From Corynebacterium sp. Marseille-P3884 (GTDB lineage: Bacteria; Actinomycetota; Actinomycetes; Mycobacteriales; Mycobacteriaceae): a DNA stretch of 64,000 bases. The translations under genes and the position numbers were made by a program. The stretch is from positions 1-64,000 of the forward strand of contig NZ_JAGKSD010000003.1 of NCBI RefSeq assembly GCF_017942225.1. Direction: 5' to 3'. Shown here in pieces: positions 17,023 to 26,470 of the stretch (within the stretch, counting starts at the first letter, position 1; every line of letters starts with the position of its first letter). The notes beneath the pieces are model-generated. The model saw only the letters and a list, made by a program, of their open reading frames with translations. It searched no databases and was not told the origin of the DNA.

Positions 17023-17445
17023 ATGGCTGACAACGCCCCGAACAATATCCAGCACATCACGCTGCGCTGGAATGATTTCGACCGCTACGACCACCTGAAT
17101 AACTGCAAGTTCCTGGATATTTCCCAGGAGGCGCGCATCGCGTTCATGCGTGAGAATTTCGCGGACCGCGACCAGGAATTCGGGGTGTTCGTCCGCCACG
17201 TGGAGATCGATTACCTGCGCCCGGTCATGGCGGACACCACCGCCGTCGAGGTGGAGACGACGGTGACGGAGATCGGAAACACGTCGTTCAAGACGCGCCA
17301 GGATCTCAAGGACCGTCAGGGCCGCGTGTGCGGCGTGGTCAACACGGTGCTGGTCGCCGTGGATCTGACCACCGCGTCCCCGCGCGAGATTACGCAGGCA
17401 GAGCGCGGAATCCTGAACGCCGGCTCCGGCGAGTCCGACAACTAG
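17023..17445 (+). CDS. Hotdog-fold acyl-CoA thioesterase (YbgC/4HBT type)
   Basis: This 140-residue hotdog-fold enzyme has the conserved early motif WNDFDRYDHLNNCKFLDI, which includes the catalytic Asp region (YDHLNN), and VRHVEIDYLRPV. Such proteins hydrolyse acyl-CoA thioesters; the chain length cannot be predicted. The start is ATG 17023 (MADNAPN), with GAGAAAGG upstream. Its stop overlaps the GTG start of the next gene by one base, implying translational coupling. Confidence 0.88.
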   Translation: MADNAPNNIQHITLRWNDFDRYDHLNNCKFLDISQEARIAFMRENFADRDQEFGVFVRHVEIDYLRPVMADTTAVEVETTVTEIGNTSFKTRQDLKDRQGRVCGVVNTVLVAVDLTTASPREITQAERGILNAGSGESDN

Positions 17446-18125
17446 TGGCCACCGAGACGCTCACGATCGAGTCGGGGGCCGCCGGGCTCAAGGCGCTCGT
17501 CGAGCGTGCGCTTCATCTCGAAGCAACAGGTTCAGCACGCTTATCGACGCTTACTGACACCCCCACCCCCTCCGTCGACGTATACGTGACCACTCCGTTC
17601 AGTTGTGTGGCCTCGCGCCGGGTGGCGGGGCAGGCGTCCCGCGACGGGGCAGTAGTGTCGCTGCAGGATCTGCGTGACGCGCTCGCCGGTGTGCCCGACA
17701 TCCGTTCCGGCTCCAGCAACGGAACGCTGGAGATCGGTCCTTCCCGCGACGCGAATTGGCTCGGCGCACTGCCCCCGAAGTCAGGCTATGTCCAGCGCGA
17801 TATCGTGCCAGTCAATGTCGTGCGCGACCTCGCCGACCAAGGCCGCCGCCTTGCCCGGCAGTTCTCGGGGCCGATGGGCCCGCCGCGCTCGCTGCTCGAG
17901 CAGATCGTTCTTACCGCCGATACTGAAGAGACTGCAGGCAGCCCCGTCGACGTGCCGATGCGCATGATCTTCACGTGCACCTCGCTCGGCCTCATCCCGG
18001 GGCCTGCCGCTCCCGTGGAGATCCCGCGCCACCTGCGCATCTCCACCGCCGGGCGGTGGATCCGTCTCGATGCGCCGTTCGGCAGCGTCTACTACACCTC
18101 CGGCGGGATCAACCTCTTCGGTTGA
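17445..18125 (+). CDS. Conserved hypothetical protein, coupled to the thioesterase
   Basis: This 226-residue protein starts at GTG 17445, sharing a base with the thioesterase stop codon. It has no signal peptide or membrane segment. A QDLRDALAGVPD helix and a central RQFSGPMGPPRSLLEQIVL segment look like a soluble alpha/beta protein, and the end is YYTSGGINLFG. I do not recognise a domain. It carries one GCTTATCGACG copy read in an unusual frame (RLSTL at 17539). The tight coupling suggests a role linked to ettA and the thioesterase, but no function is proposed. Confidence 0.7.
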   Translation: MATETLTIESGAAGLKALVERALHLEATGSARLSTLTDTPTPSVDVYVTTPFSCVASRRVAGQASRDGAVVSLQDLRDALAGVPDIRSGSSNGTLEIGPSRDANWLGALPPKSGYVQRDIVPVNVVRDLADQGRRLARQFSGPMGPPRSLLEQIVLTADTEETAGSPVDVPMRMIFTCTSLGLIPGPAAPVEIPRHLRISTAGRWIRLDAPFGSVYYTSGGINLFG

Positions 18126-18133
18126 CCCTTTAC

Positions 18134-18161
18134 CTGTTCGGTTAACCCTTTAACCGAACAG
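18134..18161. terminator. Convergent hairpin between the hypothetical gene and the lactone oxidase
   Basis: CTGTTCGGTTAA (18134-18145) pairs perfectly with TTAACCGAACAG (18150-18161) around a 4-base loop. It overlaps the last codons of the minus-strand oxidase gene. Confidence 0.65.
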
Positions 18162-19496
18162 CTGCGTCAGGTGTTCCGACCCGAATTTCCGGGTCGGATC
18201 CATCTGCTCGCGCAGGGTGCAGAATTCGTCGAAACGCGGGTACATTTCCGCGAAATCCTCCCGGCCGAGATTGTGCATCTTGCCCCAGTGGGGGCGCCCG
18301 CCCGCCGCTTTGAGAATGTCCTGGATAGCGGGGAAGAACTCGTGCGGATTCATCGTCCGCGGCACGTGGAAGGCGATGTACATCGACTCCCGCCCAGTGG
18401 AAGTGGACAGCGCCACATCGTCCGCCGCGGTGGTGCGCAGCTCCAGGGGGAAGGGGATGAGCCAGTTGCGACGGTCCAGCTCCCGGCGGATCTCGCGCAC
18501 GGCCTCCGGGCCGGCATCAAGGGGGACGGCGAATTCGGTCTCGTGGAAGCGCACCCGGCGCGGGGTGGCGAAGACGTCGTGTGCGCGCGAGCGGTAGCGA
18601 TTCGCCGCCATGGCGCCCGCGGCCACATTATTGAGCATGGGGGTCGTCTTCGGGGCCGCCTTCGCGATAGCCAAAGCCGTGGCGAAGGCACCGTTGCCGA
18701 TCAAGTCGTCCTCGATGAACCGAGTGATCCGCCCGCGCACCTTGGGCTCCCCGCCAGGTGCCGGAGCGCCGGGCGCCAGCCGGGTATTGGATTTCACCAT
18801 CGCGCGGTCAGTGTGCGGGAACCAGAACGCCTCGTAGTGATCGACGGCGCGGGAGCGTTCCTCCCAGGAATCGAGCACCGTATCGAGGCTTTCCGCCCCC
18901 TCCTCCGCGAGCAGGTCGAAGGCGTCAACACACTGCATTTCCACCTCGACGATGACACCCAATGCGCCCAGCGAGACGGTCACCAAACGAAGCATGTCCG
19001 GATCGGTGTCGATGGAGTAGTCGCGGCGCTCACCGGAGGCGTCGATAAGCGAAATGCCCGTGACCGTGCCCGCGAACCCCGTCCACTCGATGCCTGTGCC
19101 GTGCGTCGATGTCGAGATCGCGCCGGCGACGGACTGGACGTCGATGTCGCCCTGGTTCGCGAGCGCGAGCCCGAATGGCTGAAGGTATTCCGGGATGCGG
19201 TGCAGGCGCGTGCCGGCGAGGAAGCGCACGCGTTTGGTTTGCGTGTCGACGCGCATGATGCCCGCGAGCTTGTCCAGGCTGATCATCGCCTGCGTGCCCG
19301 CCGCGACCGGCGTGAAGGAGTGGCCGCCGCCGACCGTGCGCACCGACTGGCCCGCGGGAAGCGTGCGCACGATGTGCTGCACTTCTTCGATGGTGGCGGG
19401 GTAGTAGAACGCGCTCGGCGAGGTGCTCACTGACCCCGACCAGTTGGTGAAGCTCTGGCCGGTGCGCACCTCAGGTTTGCTGATCGTGAATGTCAT
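18150..19496 (-). CDS. D-arabinono-1,4-lactone oxidase family flavoprotein
   Basis: This 448-residue FAD-linked oxidoreductase has an N-terminal PCMH/VAO-type FAD domain (VGGGHSFTPVA, STHGTG) and a C-terminal ALO domain ending with the HWGK motif (RPHWGKMHNL). Relatives oxidise L-gulono- or D-arabinono-1,4-lactone; the M. tuberculosis homolog Rv1771 is an L-gulono-lactone dehydrogenase. The start is ATG 19496, and it overlaps the preceding gene's stop by 4 bases (ATGA). The pair with the racemase-fold gene matches the Rv1769/Rv1771 neighbourhood. The substrate here is unproven. Confidence 0.9.
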   Translation of the reverse strand: MTFTISKPEVRTGQSFTNWSGSVSTSPSAFYYPATIEEVQHIVRTLPAGQSVRTVGGGHSFTPVAAGTQAMISLDKLAGIMRVDTQTKRVRFLAGTRLHRIPEYLQPFGLALANQGDIDVQSVAGAISTSTHGTGIEWTGFAGTVTGISLIDASGERRDYSIDTDPDMLRLVTVSLGALGVIVEVEMQCVDAFDLLAEEGAESLDTVLDSWEERSRAVDHYEAFWFPHTDRAMVKSNTRLAPGAPAPGGEPKVRGRITRFIEDDLIGNGAFATALAIAKAAPKTTPMLNNVAAGAMAANRYRSRAHDVFATPRRVRFHETEFAVPLDAGPEAVREIRRELDRRNWLIPFPLELRTTAADDVALSTSTGRESMYIAFHVPRTMNPHEFFPAIQDILKAAGGRPHWGKMHNLGREDFAEMYPRFDEFCTLREQMDPTRKFGSEHLTQLFG

Positions 19497-20698
19497 CGCA
19501 GTGTCCACCCATTTCCTCTGTACGTGTCCCACATTTCTGCTGTCCCGTCTGGGGCGACGGCGACGATTCCGTCGACGTGCTCCGTCATCTCTCCGGCTTT
19601 CGCGTGGCGGAACCACACGAGGTCGCCGACGCTCACGCTGTCCGCGCCCGGCCCGTGGAGTGGGGTCTGCACCTCGCCCGCGCCCTCCGTCGCGGAATAT
19701 TTGAGCCCGCCGGGGTGCACGGCCACGGGAACGCGGTCCGCGGCGGGCGGGCCGGACGCGATCCAGCCGCCGGAATTCACCGTCGCCCAGCCTTTCGCCG
19801 GGATGCGCGAGACCTGGCAGATGAAGAATGCGGCGGCGCGGTGGTTGACGGTGGCGAAATTGTCGAAGATGACCGGCGTGTAGAAGCCTGAGCCAGCCGC
19901 GAGTTCCGTCAACGTGCCTTCGTCCGCGCTCACGTCCAGCGAGCCCGTGCCGCCGCCGTTGACGAATTCTAGGTCCGCGAACCCGCGCGCCGCCTCAATG
20001 CACGCTTTGCGGCGCGGCGCGAGCTGCTCCATTGACGTGCGCCGCAGCCACCGTTTCACCGAGCCTGCCACGCCCGATTCCGCATCAGCCACTGACGCGA
20101 CCTGCCCCTCGTACGCCATCAGACCGACAAGACGCAGGCACCGCTTATCGACGATCCCCCTCGCCAGCTCCTCCACCTGCTCCGGCGTGCGTACCGGGGA
20201 GCGCCGCGGCCCGATGACCGTGCCAGGCAGGTGCAGCGTGCAGTCCAGATCGATGGCCACCCGCACCGGCCCCGCGCCTTGCGCTGCCGCCTCGATCAAC
20301 TCGAGGTGTGCGGTGCAGTCCACCATCACCGTGATGGTCTCGCGCAATTTCTGGTCCGCCGCGAGTTCGCTTAGCGCCGCCGTGTTCACGCAGGGGTAGG
20401 CCACGACGATGTCGTCGAAGCCCTCCTGCGCCAGGTGGATGGCTTCCGGCACGCTGTAGGCCAGGATGCCCTGAAACCCGTCGTGGTCCAGCGCCCGCCT
20501 CAGCGCCGCCACACTGCGCAGCGATTTCGACGCCACGCGGATCGGCAACCCGCGCGCCCGGCCGACCATCTGCTCGGCATTGTGATCGAATGCGGCGATA
20601 TCCACGGCAGCGCATGGCGCCGCGATCTGCCCGCTTGCCACGAGCGGTGGCACGACCGCGAGCAGTGTCTGTGAAGGACTGATGACCGTAGATGGCAT
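19493..20698 (-). CDS. Alanine-racemase-fold PLP protein (amino acid deaminase/aldolase-like)
   Basis: This 401-residue protein has an N-terminal PLP barrel with Lys in RVASKSLRSVAAL, matching the D-threonine aldolase / alanine-racemase N-terminal family. A C-terminal beta domain ends in VGDLVWFRHAKAGEMTEHVDG, a His/Asp-containing metal motif like that of D-threonine aldolases. The probable reaction is lysis or deamination of a D-hydroxy amino acid (inference). It is translationally coupled to the lactone oxidase downstream. ATG 20698 is supported by clean N-terminal alignment to the family pattern. Confidence 0.8.
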   Translation of the reverse strand: MPSTVISPSQTLLAVVPPLVASGQIAAPCAAVDIAAFDHNAEQMVGRARGLPIRVASKSLRSVAALRRALDHDGFQGILAYSVPEAIHLAQEGFDDIVVAYPCVNTAALSELAADQKLRETITVMVDCTAHLELIEAAAQGAGPVRVAIDLDCTLHLPGTVIGPRRSPVRTPEQVEELARGIVDKRCLRLVGLMAYEGQVASVADAESGVAGSVKRWLRRTSMEQLAPRRKACIEAARGFADLEFVNGGGTGSLDVSADEGTLTELAAGSGFYTPVIFDNFATVNHRAAAFFICQVSRIPAKGWATVNSGGWIASGPPAADRVPVAVHPGGLKYSATEGAGEVQTPLHGPGADSVSVGDLVWFRHAKAGEMTEHVDGIVAVAPDGTAEMWDTYRGNGWTLR

Positions 20699-20769
20699 GA
20701 CGCCATCGTAGTTTTACGAAACTAAATATGTGGGCGTTTTCGCGGTGCGAATTTCCCGCACCTGCGCCG

Positions 20770-21201
20770 TCACATCAAATTTCCGCTCTGCGGATTCATT
20801 CCCGGGTGGTCTTCCGGCTGGTTGATCAACATGTAGGCCACCCGCTGCATGTGGTTCCACAGTGCGTGGCGCTGTGCCGGCAGCAGCTCGTCTTCGGTGA
20901 ACTGGTCGAGGGAATTCTCCATCAGCTCCAGCCAGCGCTCCGCCTCTTTCATGCCGATCTTGAAAGGGAAGTGGCGCCGGCGCAGCATCGGTGCCCCGCG
21001 ACGCTCGGAGAAGGTCTGCGGTCCGCCCCAGTACTGCACGAGGAACCACCGGAGACGGTCTTCCGCTCCTTCGAAGTCGCCTTCGGGGTACATGGGGCCG
21101 AGGAGGTCGTCGTCAGGCACTTGCTTGTAGAAGCCTCTGACAAGCCGGCGGAAGAAGTCCTCCCCGAGTGCCTCGTACATCGTCTGCGCATTTCTGTCCA
21201 T
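20770..21201 (-). CDS. glbO: Group II truncated hemoglobin (GlbO type)
   Basis: This 143-residue globin has the proximal His77 in RRRHFPFKIG, and the QYWGGP and YEALG motifs typical of GlbO. Relatives bind O2 and NO and are linked to respiration under low oxygen. The start is ATG 21201; the longer frame upstream has no globin sequence. The C-terminal tail DHPGMNPQSGNLM extends past the last helix. It diverges from metB, and no coregulated gene is evident. Confidence 0.92.
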   Translation of the reverse strand: MDRNAQTMYEALGEDFFRRLVRGFYKQVPDDDLLGPMYPEGDFEGAEDRLRWFLVQYWGGPQTFSERRGAPMLRRRHFPFKIGMKEAERWLELMENSLDQFTEDELLPAQRHALWNHMQRVAYMLINQPEDHPGMNPQSGNLM

Positions 21202-21269
21202 TGGTCCCAATCCTACGCTGCCTCCTGCGGCGTGGTCGTGAATGTAAACCCCGAACTGTCTGATCAAAA

Positions 21270-21285
21270 TGGACCGCTTGGTCTA
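21270..21285 (+). promoter_or_regulatory. Probable McbR operator in front of metB
   Basis: TGGAC-CGCTTG-GTCTA matches the published C. glutamicum McbR consensus TAGAC-N6-GTCTA at 9 of 10 positions. It ends 30 bp upstream of the metB start. McbR represses sulfur and methionine genes when S-adenosylhomocysteine is low. Confidence 0.7.
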
Positions 21286-21315
21286 TTGTGCCTAACAAGA
21301 TCAGAAAGGATTGTG

Positions 21316-22509
21316 ATGTCTGCCGGATTCAACACCGATTCCATTCACGCCGGGTACGAGCCGGACTCCCTTTACGGGCCGATCAACACCCCGATCTACG
21401 CGTCGACCACCTTCGCGCAGGACGATCTGGCGGTGACCCGCAACGGCTACGAATACACCCGCGTGGGCAACCCGACGATCACGGCGCTGGAGAAAACCGT
21501 CGCCGCGCTGGAGAAAGCCGACTACGGTGTGGCATTCTCCTCAGGCATGGCGGCCGTGGACTCGCTGCTGCGCATCCTGCTCAAACCTGGCGATCACATC
21601 GTCATCGGCAACGACGCCTACGGCGGCACCTACCGCCTTATTCAGCAGATCTTCTCCCAGTGGGGGATCGAAAACACCCCGGTGGATATCACGAACACCG
21701 ACGAGGTCGCCGCCGCGATTCAGGACAACACCAAGGTCGTCTGGGTGGAGACCCCGACCAACCCGCTGCTGTCCATCGCCGACATTCAGGCGCTCGCCGC
21801 GATCAAGGGCGATGCCACCTTGGTTGTCGACAACACCTTCGCCTCCCCGTATCTGCAGCAGCCGCTGGAGCTCGGTGCCGACGTGGTGCTGCACTCGACG
21901 ACCAAGTACATCGGCGGCCACTCCGACGTCGTCGGCGGTGTCGTGGTCGGCCGCAACACCACAGAAGGGCACGAGGGCGTTTCGGCGATCACCGCGGGCA
22001 GTTTCGATGCGCTGAATAACCTGGAGGAGCAGCTCCGCTTCTTCTTCGGTTGGGTCGGTGCGATTCCCTCGCCTTTCGACACCTACCTCACCGGCCGCGG
22101 CCTGAAGACCCTCGGCGTACGCATGGACAAGCACTGCGACAATGCCGAGGCCGTGGCCAACCACCTGAATGCCTCCGACAAAGTCGACCGCGTCTATTAC
22201 CCGGGGCTTGCGGACCACCCGGGGCACGACATCGCCGCCCGTCAGATGCGCCGCTTCGGCGGCATGGTCTCTGTCGCCTTCAATACCGCCGAGCAGGCCA
22301 TCACGTTCTGCCGCTCCACCAAGCTGTTCTGCCTGGCCGAGTCCCTCGGCGGCGTCGAGAGCCTGCTCGAGCACCCGGCCACCATGACCCACGTCTCCGT
22401 GGCCGGTTCCGCCCTCGAAGTCCCGCCGACGCTGGTGCGCATCTCCGTCGGTATCGAGGATGAAGCTGACCTCATCGCCGATCTGGAGCAGGCGCTCGCG
22501 AAGCTCTGA
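21316..22509 (+). CDS. metB: Cystathionine gamma-synthase
   Basis: This PLP enzyme joins an activated homoserine ester to cysteine to form cystathionine, the entry to methionine. The 397-residue sequence starts [18 protein letters not shown] at ATG 21316, preceded by AGAAAGGA. The PLP Lys197 lies in [12 protein letters not shown], and the C-terminal [16 protein letters not shown] is standard. An O-acetylhomoserine sulfhydrylase or cystathionine gamma-lyase cannot be fully excluded from sequence alone, but the overall pattern fits MetB. The McbR-like operator supports methionine-dependent repression. Confidence 0.92.
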   Translation: MSAGFNTDSIHAGYEPDSLYGPINTPIYASTTFAQDDLAVTRNGYEYTRVGNPTITALEKTVAALEKADYGVAFSSGMAAVDSLLRILLKPGDHIVIGNDAYGGTYRLIQQIFSQWGIENTPVDITNTDEVAAAIQDNTKVVWVETPTNPLLSIADIQALAAIKGDATLVVDNTFASPYLQQPLELGADVVLHSTTKYIGGHSDVVGGVVVGRNTTEGHEGVSAITAGSFDALNNLEEQLRFFFGWVGAIPSPFDTYLTGRGLKTLGVRMDKHCDNAEAVANHLNASDKVDRVYYPGLADHPGHDIAARQMRRFGGMVSVAFNTAEQAITFCRSTKLFCLAESLGGVESLLEHPATMTHVSVAGSALEVPPTLVRISVGIEDEADLIADLEQALAKL

Positions 22510-22679
22510 TAGGGCCGGTGGATTACGATTGCAATCGCGCCCGGCGCGGCCGGTAAAGCCCCAGGTCAGTTTTGGTTGACGTGGTAATGATGCAATGTAT
22601 ATCCACCGGACTTAAGGGGCAGACTCGGGGCAGCCCAAGGGGCCGCCCAGGGGGGCAGTGCATGGCCGCCCCGAACCAC

Positions 22680-25091
22680 TTAGGCCTGTGCGTCCACCTT
22701 CCGGTTCCGAAGCGCCCGCGCGACGCGGTCCTGGCCCTCGGAGATGATGCGGCGCAGTCCCGTCGGCATGTCGCCGCCAAGGAAATCATCGGCCTTGGCG
22801 ATGGCCTCCTCGGAAACATCCCACAACGGGTACATGCCCTCGAGCGTGCGCTGCGCCATCTCGTTGGTCAGACGGTCCCACAGCTGCGGCGCGACGCGGA
22901 AGTACTCGTCGGCCAAGCCCTCGAGACCTTCGCGGGTGAACGTCAGGCCGTCCATGAGGAAGCGGGATTCGAGGTTGGTGAGATCCTCGCTCACCAGCTT
23001 GTCCCACGCCCAGCGCTTATCGACGCTCGCCCGCGCCCTCAACCTCGACACCGCCCCCTCCGAGGAGGCGTCCTTCTCATCCTCGGCAGCCGATACCGGC
23101 AACTCTCCTGCCGCAATGAGGTTCGTGAGTGCCAGCCAGCGCGTTTCCTGGTTGTCGGAGGTCTCTAGCAGCTGCGTGAAGTGATCCACCGTCTCCTTTT
23201 CCGGGGTGAGGCGGGCTAGGGCGCGGTCGAAGACGACGGCCGGCTCGGCACCGCGGAACGCGGAGTTGAGCAGCCCCATGCCCTGCGAGCGCCAGTCGTC
23301 GGCGACGTACTGCTTGACTGCCTGCGTGGCCTGGGCCAGCAGACGTTCCTGCACACTCGGGTGGGTCTCCTGGCGGGCGAAGCGCGCGACCAGCTGCACG
23401 AACTGGCGGGCAGGGATAAAGCCGTCGCGCACGGACTCCCACAGAGACGACCACACCAGGGTGCGCGCGAGGGAATCCTCGATCTCGCCGAGGTGCTCTA
23501 GAGCGAAACGCTGGTGCTCCTCAGTCAGGCCCATCAGGCAGTAGGTGAGATCGTCGTCGTTGACCAAGGCGAGGTCGTGATCCACACCAGACAGTTCGGG
23601 GATCTCGGTGCGCTCACCGGCGACATCGAGCTCGACCTGCTTGATGCGGGTAACGGAGCCGTCGATAAGCGAGTACAGCCCGACGCGGACGCGGTGGGTG
23701 CGCATGACGTCAGAGTCTTGGACGACAGCGAAGCTATCCGCCGAGATATCCGGGCGGAGGCGGGACACGCCCGTGGTGCGCAGCCACTGCTGCGCCCAGT
23801 CGGACAGGTCGCGGCCGGAGGCCTCCTCGAGTGCTCCGAGCAGGTCGGCGAACTCGGCGTTGGAATAGGCATGGTTGTCGAAGTGCCTGCGCACACCGGC
23901 GAAGAACTCTTCGTAACCGACATACGCCTGGAGCTGCTTGAGCACACTAGCGCCCTTGGCGTAGGTGATGCCGTCGAAGTTCTGTTCGGCGGTCTCGATA
24001 TCCGGCGCATCCGCCGCGACGGGGTGCGTCGACGGGAGCTGGTCCTGGTTGTACGCCCACGCCTTTTCCACCGATGCGAACGTGGTCCATGCCTCCGGGT
24101 ACTCGCCGATGCCCACCTGGGCTGTCGCCGCGGACCAGGTGGCGAACGACTCGTTAAGCCACAGATCGTCCCACCACCTCATGGTGACCAGATCGCCGAA
24201 CCACATGTGGGCCATCTCGTGGAGGATCGTGTCGTTGCGGCGCTCGAGACGGTAAGGAGTCGGCTCGGAGGTGAAGACGTACTCGTCGCGGTAGGTCACC
24301 GCGCCGACGTGCTCCATTGCGCCCATGTTGTACTCGGGGCAGAAGATCTGGTCGTACTTGTCGCCGAAGGGATAAGTGCGGCCGAATTTCTCGTGGTAGA
24401 AATCGAAGCCATCTTTCGTCTGCGTGAACAGGCGCTCCGAATCCATATGCGGAATGAGGCTTGCGCGGGCGTACAGGCCCAGCTCGATCGTCCGCTCCTC
24501 ACCGTTATCGGTGCAGGTGTAGGTGTCGGAGACGCGCTCGAATTCGCCGGCGCACACGCAAATGAGGTAGGTCGACAGCGGGTAGTCGATCGTCGTGCAG
24601 GTGGTGGCGGTGCCGTCGCCGTTGTCGGTGCGCTCCACTGCTTCGTTGAGCACCACGACATAGCGTTCCGGCGCGGTCACCGAGATCGCGTACGTCGCCT
24701 TGATATCGGGCTGGTCGAAGCAGGCGAAGGTGCGCATCGCCATCGCTGGCTCGAACTGGGTGTACAGGTAGTCCTTGCCGTCCGCCGGGTCGGTGAATTT
24801 ATGCAGGCCTTCGCCCGTGCGGGAATAGGTGTGGGTGGAGGTCACCACCAACTCGTGGGGGCTGGAGGAAAGGGGGAGGACGCGGCCGTCGATAAGCGTG
24901 CCGTCGAGTGTTGCCTCGAAGCTATCCGCAACGAGGTCGAAAAACGTCTCGCCCTCTTTTGATTCAAACGTCACCGTCGTGCGTGCGGTGAAGGTGTCCG
25001 TGCCGGTGATATCCAGCGCGATGTCGTAGCGCACCTCGCTGATCAGCTCGGCGCGGCGTTGGGCGTCGGATCGCAACAAATTCGTCTTCAT
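22680..25091 (-). CDS. pepN: Membrane alanyl aminopeptidase (PepN, M1 family)
   Basis: This zinc aminopeptidase of 803 residues has HEMAH and the distal LNESFATW, giving the HExxH-x18-E zinc site. The substrate motif usually written GAMEN reads GAMEH here (NMGAMEHVGAVTY), an unusual last residue. An ERAP1-like C-terminal domain follows. The start is ATG 25091 (MKTNLLRSDAQRRAELI), typical for the family; about 50 residues shorter than many actinobacterial PepN. It is divergent from the DsbA-like gene. The pepN / DsbA-like / rpiB order is the same as Rv2467-Rv2466c-Rv2465c. Confidence 0.93.
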   Translation of the reverse strand: MKTNLLRSDAQRRAELISEVRYDIALDITGTDTFTARTTVTFESKEGETFFDLVADSFEATLDGTLIDGRVLPLSSSPHELVVTSTHTYSRTGEGLHKFTDPADGKDYLYTQFEPAMAMRTFACFDQPDIKATYAISVTAPERYVVVLNEAVERTDNGDGTATTCTTIDYPLSTYLICVCAGEFERVSDTYTCTDNGEERTIELGLYARASLIPHMDSERLFTQTKDGFDFYHEKFGRTYPFGDKYDQIFCPEYNMGAMEHVGAVTYRDEYVFTSEPTPYRLERRNDTILHEMAHMWFGDLVTMRWWDDLWLNESFATWSAATAQVGIGEYPEAWTTFASVEKAWAYNQDQLPSTHPVAADAPDIETAEQNFDGITYAKGASVLKQLQAYVGYEEFFAGVRRHFDNHAYSNAEFADLLGALEEASGRDLSDWAQQWLRTTGVSRLRPDISADSFAVVQDSDVMRTHRVRVGLYSLIDGSVTRIKQVELDVAGERTEIPELSGVDHDLALVNDDDLTYCLMGLTEEHQRFALEHLGEIEDSLARTLVWSSLWESVRDGFIPARQFVQLVARFARQETHPSVQERLLAQATQAVKQYVADDWRSQGMGLLNSAFRGAEPAVVFDRALARLTPEKETVDHFTQLLETSDNQETRWLALTNLIAAGELPVSAAEDEKDASSEGAVSRLRARASVDKRWAWDKLVSEDLTNLESRFLMDGLTFTREGLEGLADEYFRVAPQLWDRLTNEMAQRTLEGMYPLWDVSEEAIAKADDFLGGDMPTGLRRIISEGQDRVARALRNRKVDAQA

Positions 25092-25115
25092 GCAAACCAA
25101 CGTACCCTTGGGGCC

Positions 25116-25730
25116 ATGACTCAAAAAGTGACTTTCTGGTTCGATGTGGCATGCCCGTTCTGCTGGCTGACGTCGCGGTGGATGAAAGAAGTAGAGAAGG
25201 TGCGCGACGTGGAGATCGAATGGGTCCCAATGTCGCTCGCAGTGCTTAACGACGGCCGCGATATCCCCTCCGACTACGCCAAAGCCATGGAAGCCAACTG
25301 GGGCCCGGCGCGCGTGTTCGCCAAAGTGAAGGACGAAGCCCCGGAGAAGGTCGACGAACTGTACACCGCCATGGGCACCCTCGTGCACCCCGGCGGCGAG
25401 GGAGGCAAGAAGGGCTTCGGCGCGTACGACGCGATCATCGCCCAGGCACTTGAGCAGGTCGGCCTGGACGCCTCTTTTGCTTCTGTAGCCAACGATGATT
25501 CCTGCGACTCCAAGCTCCGCGAATACCACCAGGGCGCCATGGACGCCGTCGGCGACGAGGTGGGCACCCCGGTGCTCAAGCTCGGCGACAACGCCTTCTT
25601 CGGCCCGGTGATCACCCGCGTGCCGGAAGGCGAAGAAGCCGGCAAGCTCTTCGACCACGCAGTCGGCCTGGCGGACTTCCCGTACTTCTTCGAGCTCAAG
25701 CGCTCCCGCACTGAGGCACCGCAGGTCTAA
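25116..25730 (+). CDS. DsbA-family thioredoxin-fold protein (mycothiol-type, Rv2466c-like)
   Basis: This 204-residue thioredoxin-fold protein with a DsbA helical insert has the active site CPFC (Cys13, Cys16) in DVACPFCW. Rv2466c, its neighbourhood homolog, is a mycothiol-dependent reductase with CPWC. The protein lacks a signal peptide, so it acts in the cytoplasm. The start is ATG 25116 (MTQKVTFWF). It is followed 35 bp later by rpiB. An oxidative-stress role with mycothiol is inferred from the family. Confidence 0.88.
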   Translation: MTQKVTFWFDVACPFCWLTSRWMKEVEKVRDVEIEWVPMSLAVLNDGRDIPSDYAKAMEANWGPARVFAKVKDEAPEKVDELYTAMGTLVHPGGEGGKKGFGAYDAIIAQALEQVGLDASFASVANDDSCDSKLREYHQGAMDAVGDEVGTPVLKLGDNAFFGPVITRVPEGEEAGKLFDHAVGLADFPYFFELKRSRTEAPQV

Positions 25731-25765
25731 ACCCGCGCCGGCGAAGTTCCCGTAGGCTAGGCACC

Positions 25766-26254
25766 ATGCGTATTTACCTTGGAGCTGACCACGCCGGATT
25801 CGAGCGGAAGAACGAGATTGCCGAGCACCTCAAGGCCAAGGGCTTTGAGGTCGTCGACTGCGGCGCGCACGAGTACGACGCCGCCGACGACTACCCGGCA
25901 TTCTGCATCGCCGCCGCCGAGAAGACGGTCGCTGACCCGGAGTCCCTCGGTCTCGTGCTGGGCGGTTCCGGCAACGGCGAGCAGATCGCCGCGAACAAGG
26001 TGAAGGGTGCACGTTGCGCTCTCGCCTGGTCCGTAGAGACCGCGCAGCTCGCCCGCGAGCACAACAACGCCCAGCTCATCGGCATCGGCGGCCGCATGCA
26101 CTCGCTGGAGGAGACACTGGCGATCGTCGACGCATTCGTCGGTATCGGCCCGGACCACCGTGTGGAGGAGCGCCACCAGCGCCGCATCGACATCCTCGCC
26201 CGTTACGAGGAGACCGGCGAGACCGAGGAGATCCCGGCGCCGAAGACGCTGTAG
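25766..26254 (+). CDS. rpiB: Ribose-5-phosphate isomerase B
   Basis: The 162-residue RpiB/LacA-fold enzyme interconverts ribose-5-phosphate and ribulose-5-phosphate. The conserved start MRIYLGADHAGFERK and the loop GGSGNGEQIAANKV are clear. As in mycobacterial RpiB, the catalytic Cys of the E. coli enzyme is replaced (GGSGNG), and another acidic residue is the base in that group. It is transcribed with the DsbA-like gene. A palindrome-ended repeat begins 20 bp after the stop. Confidence 0.95.
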   Translation: MRIYLGADHAGFERKNEIAEHLKAKGFEVVDCGAHEYDAADDYPAFCIAAAEKTVADPESLGLVLGGSGNGEQIAANKVKGARCALAWSVETAQLAREHNNAQLIGIGGRMHSLEETLAIVDAFVGIGPDHRVEERHQRRIDILARYEETGETEEIPAPKTL

Positions 26255-26273
26255 TTTCTTCGTTTTTCGAGCG

Positions 26274-26353
26274 GTTAGTCCCGTCCGAATTGCGATTCCC
26301 AAAAGGCCAGGTCGGCTGTGACTGATGTGGCGCCAACCTGCAACGGGACTAAC
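26274..26353 (+). repeat. Dispersed palindrome-ended repeat, copy B (80 bp)
   Basis: The ends GTTAGTCCCGT and ACGGGACTAAC are perfect 11-bp inverted repeats. The interior is 71/80 identical to the reverse complement of copy C at 40442-40521, and short flanks also match. It lies immediately downstream of rpiB and could double as a terminator. Confidence 0.85.
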
Positions 26354-26470
26354 TTCCCCTACGCCGCCCGCGCGCAACGCGCAGGCCACCGCCAACCCCA
26401 CTGGCAATGCCTACTGAAATGGACACTCTTTCCTCGCGCGACCACCCTCGAAGAGGAATCATCGGAAAGC

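Noticed and set aside
15238..17199. 653-codon open frame antisense to ettA
   Set aside because: It is a shadow of a highly conserved gene in a GC-rich genome. It lacks a ribosome site and recognisable domain.
18171..19433. 420-codon open frame antisense to the lactone oxidase
   Set aside because: The minus-strand gene has full FAD motifs. The plus-strand frame has none.
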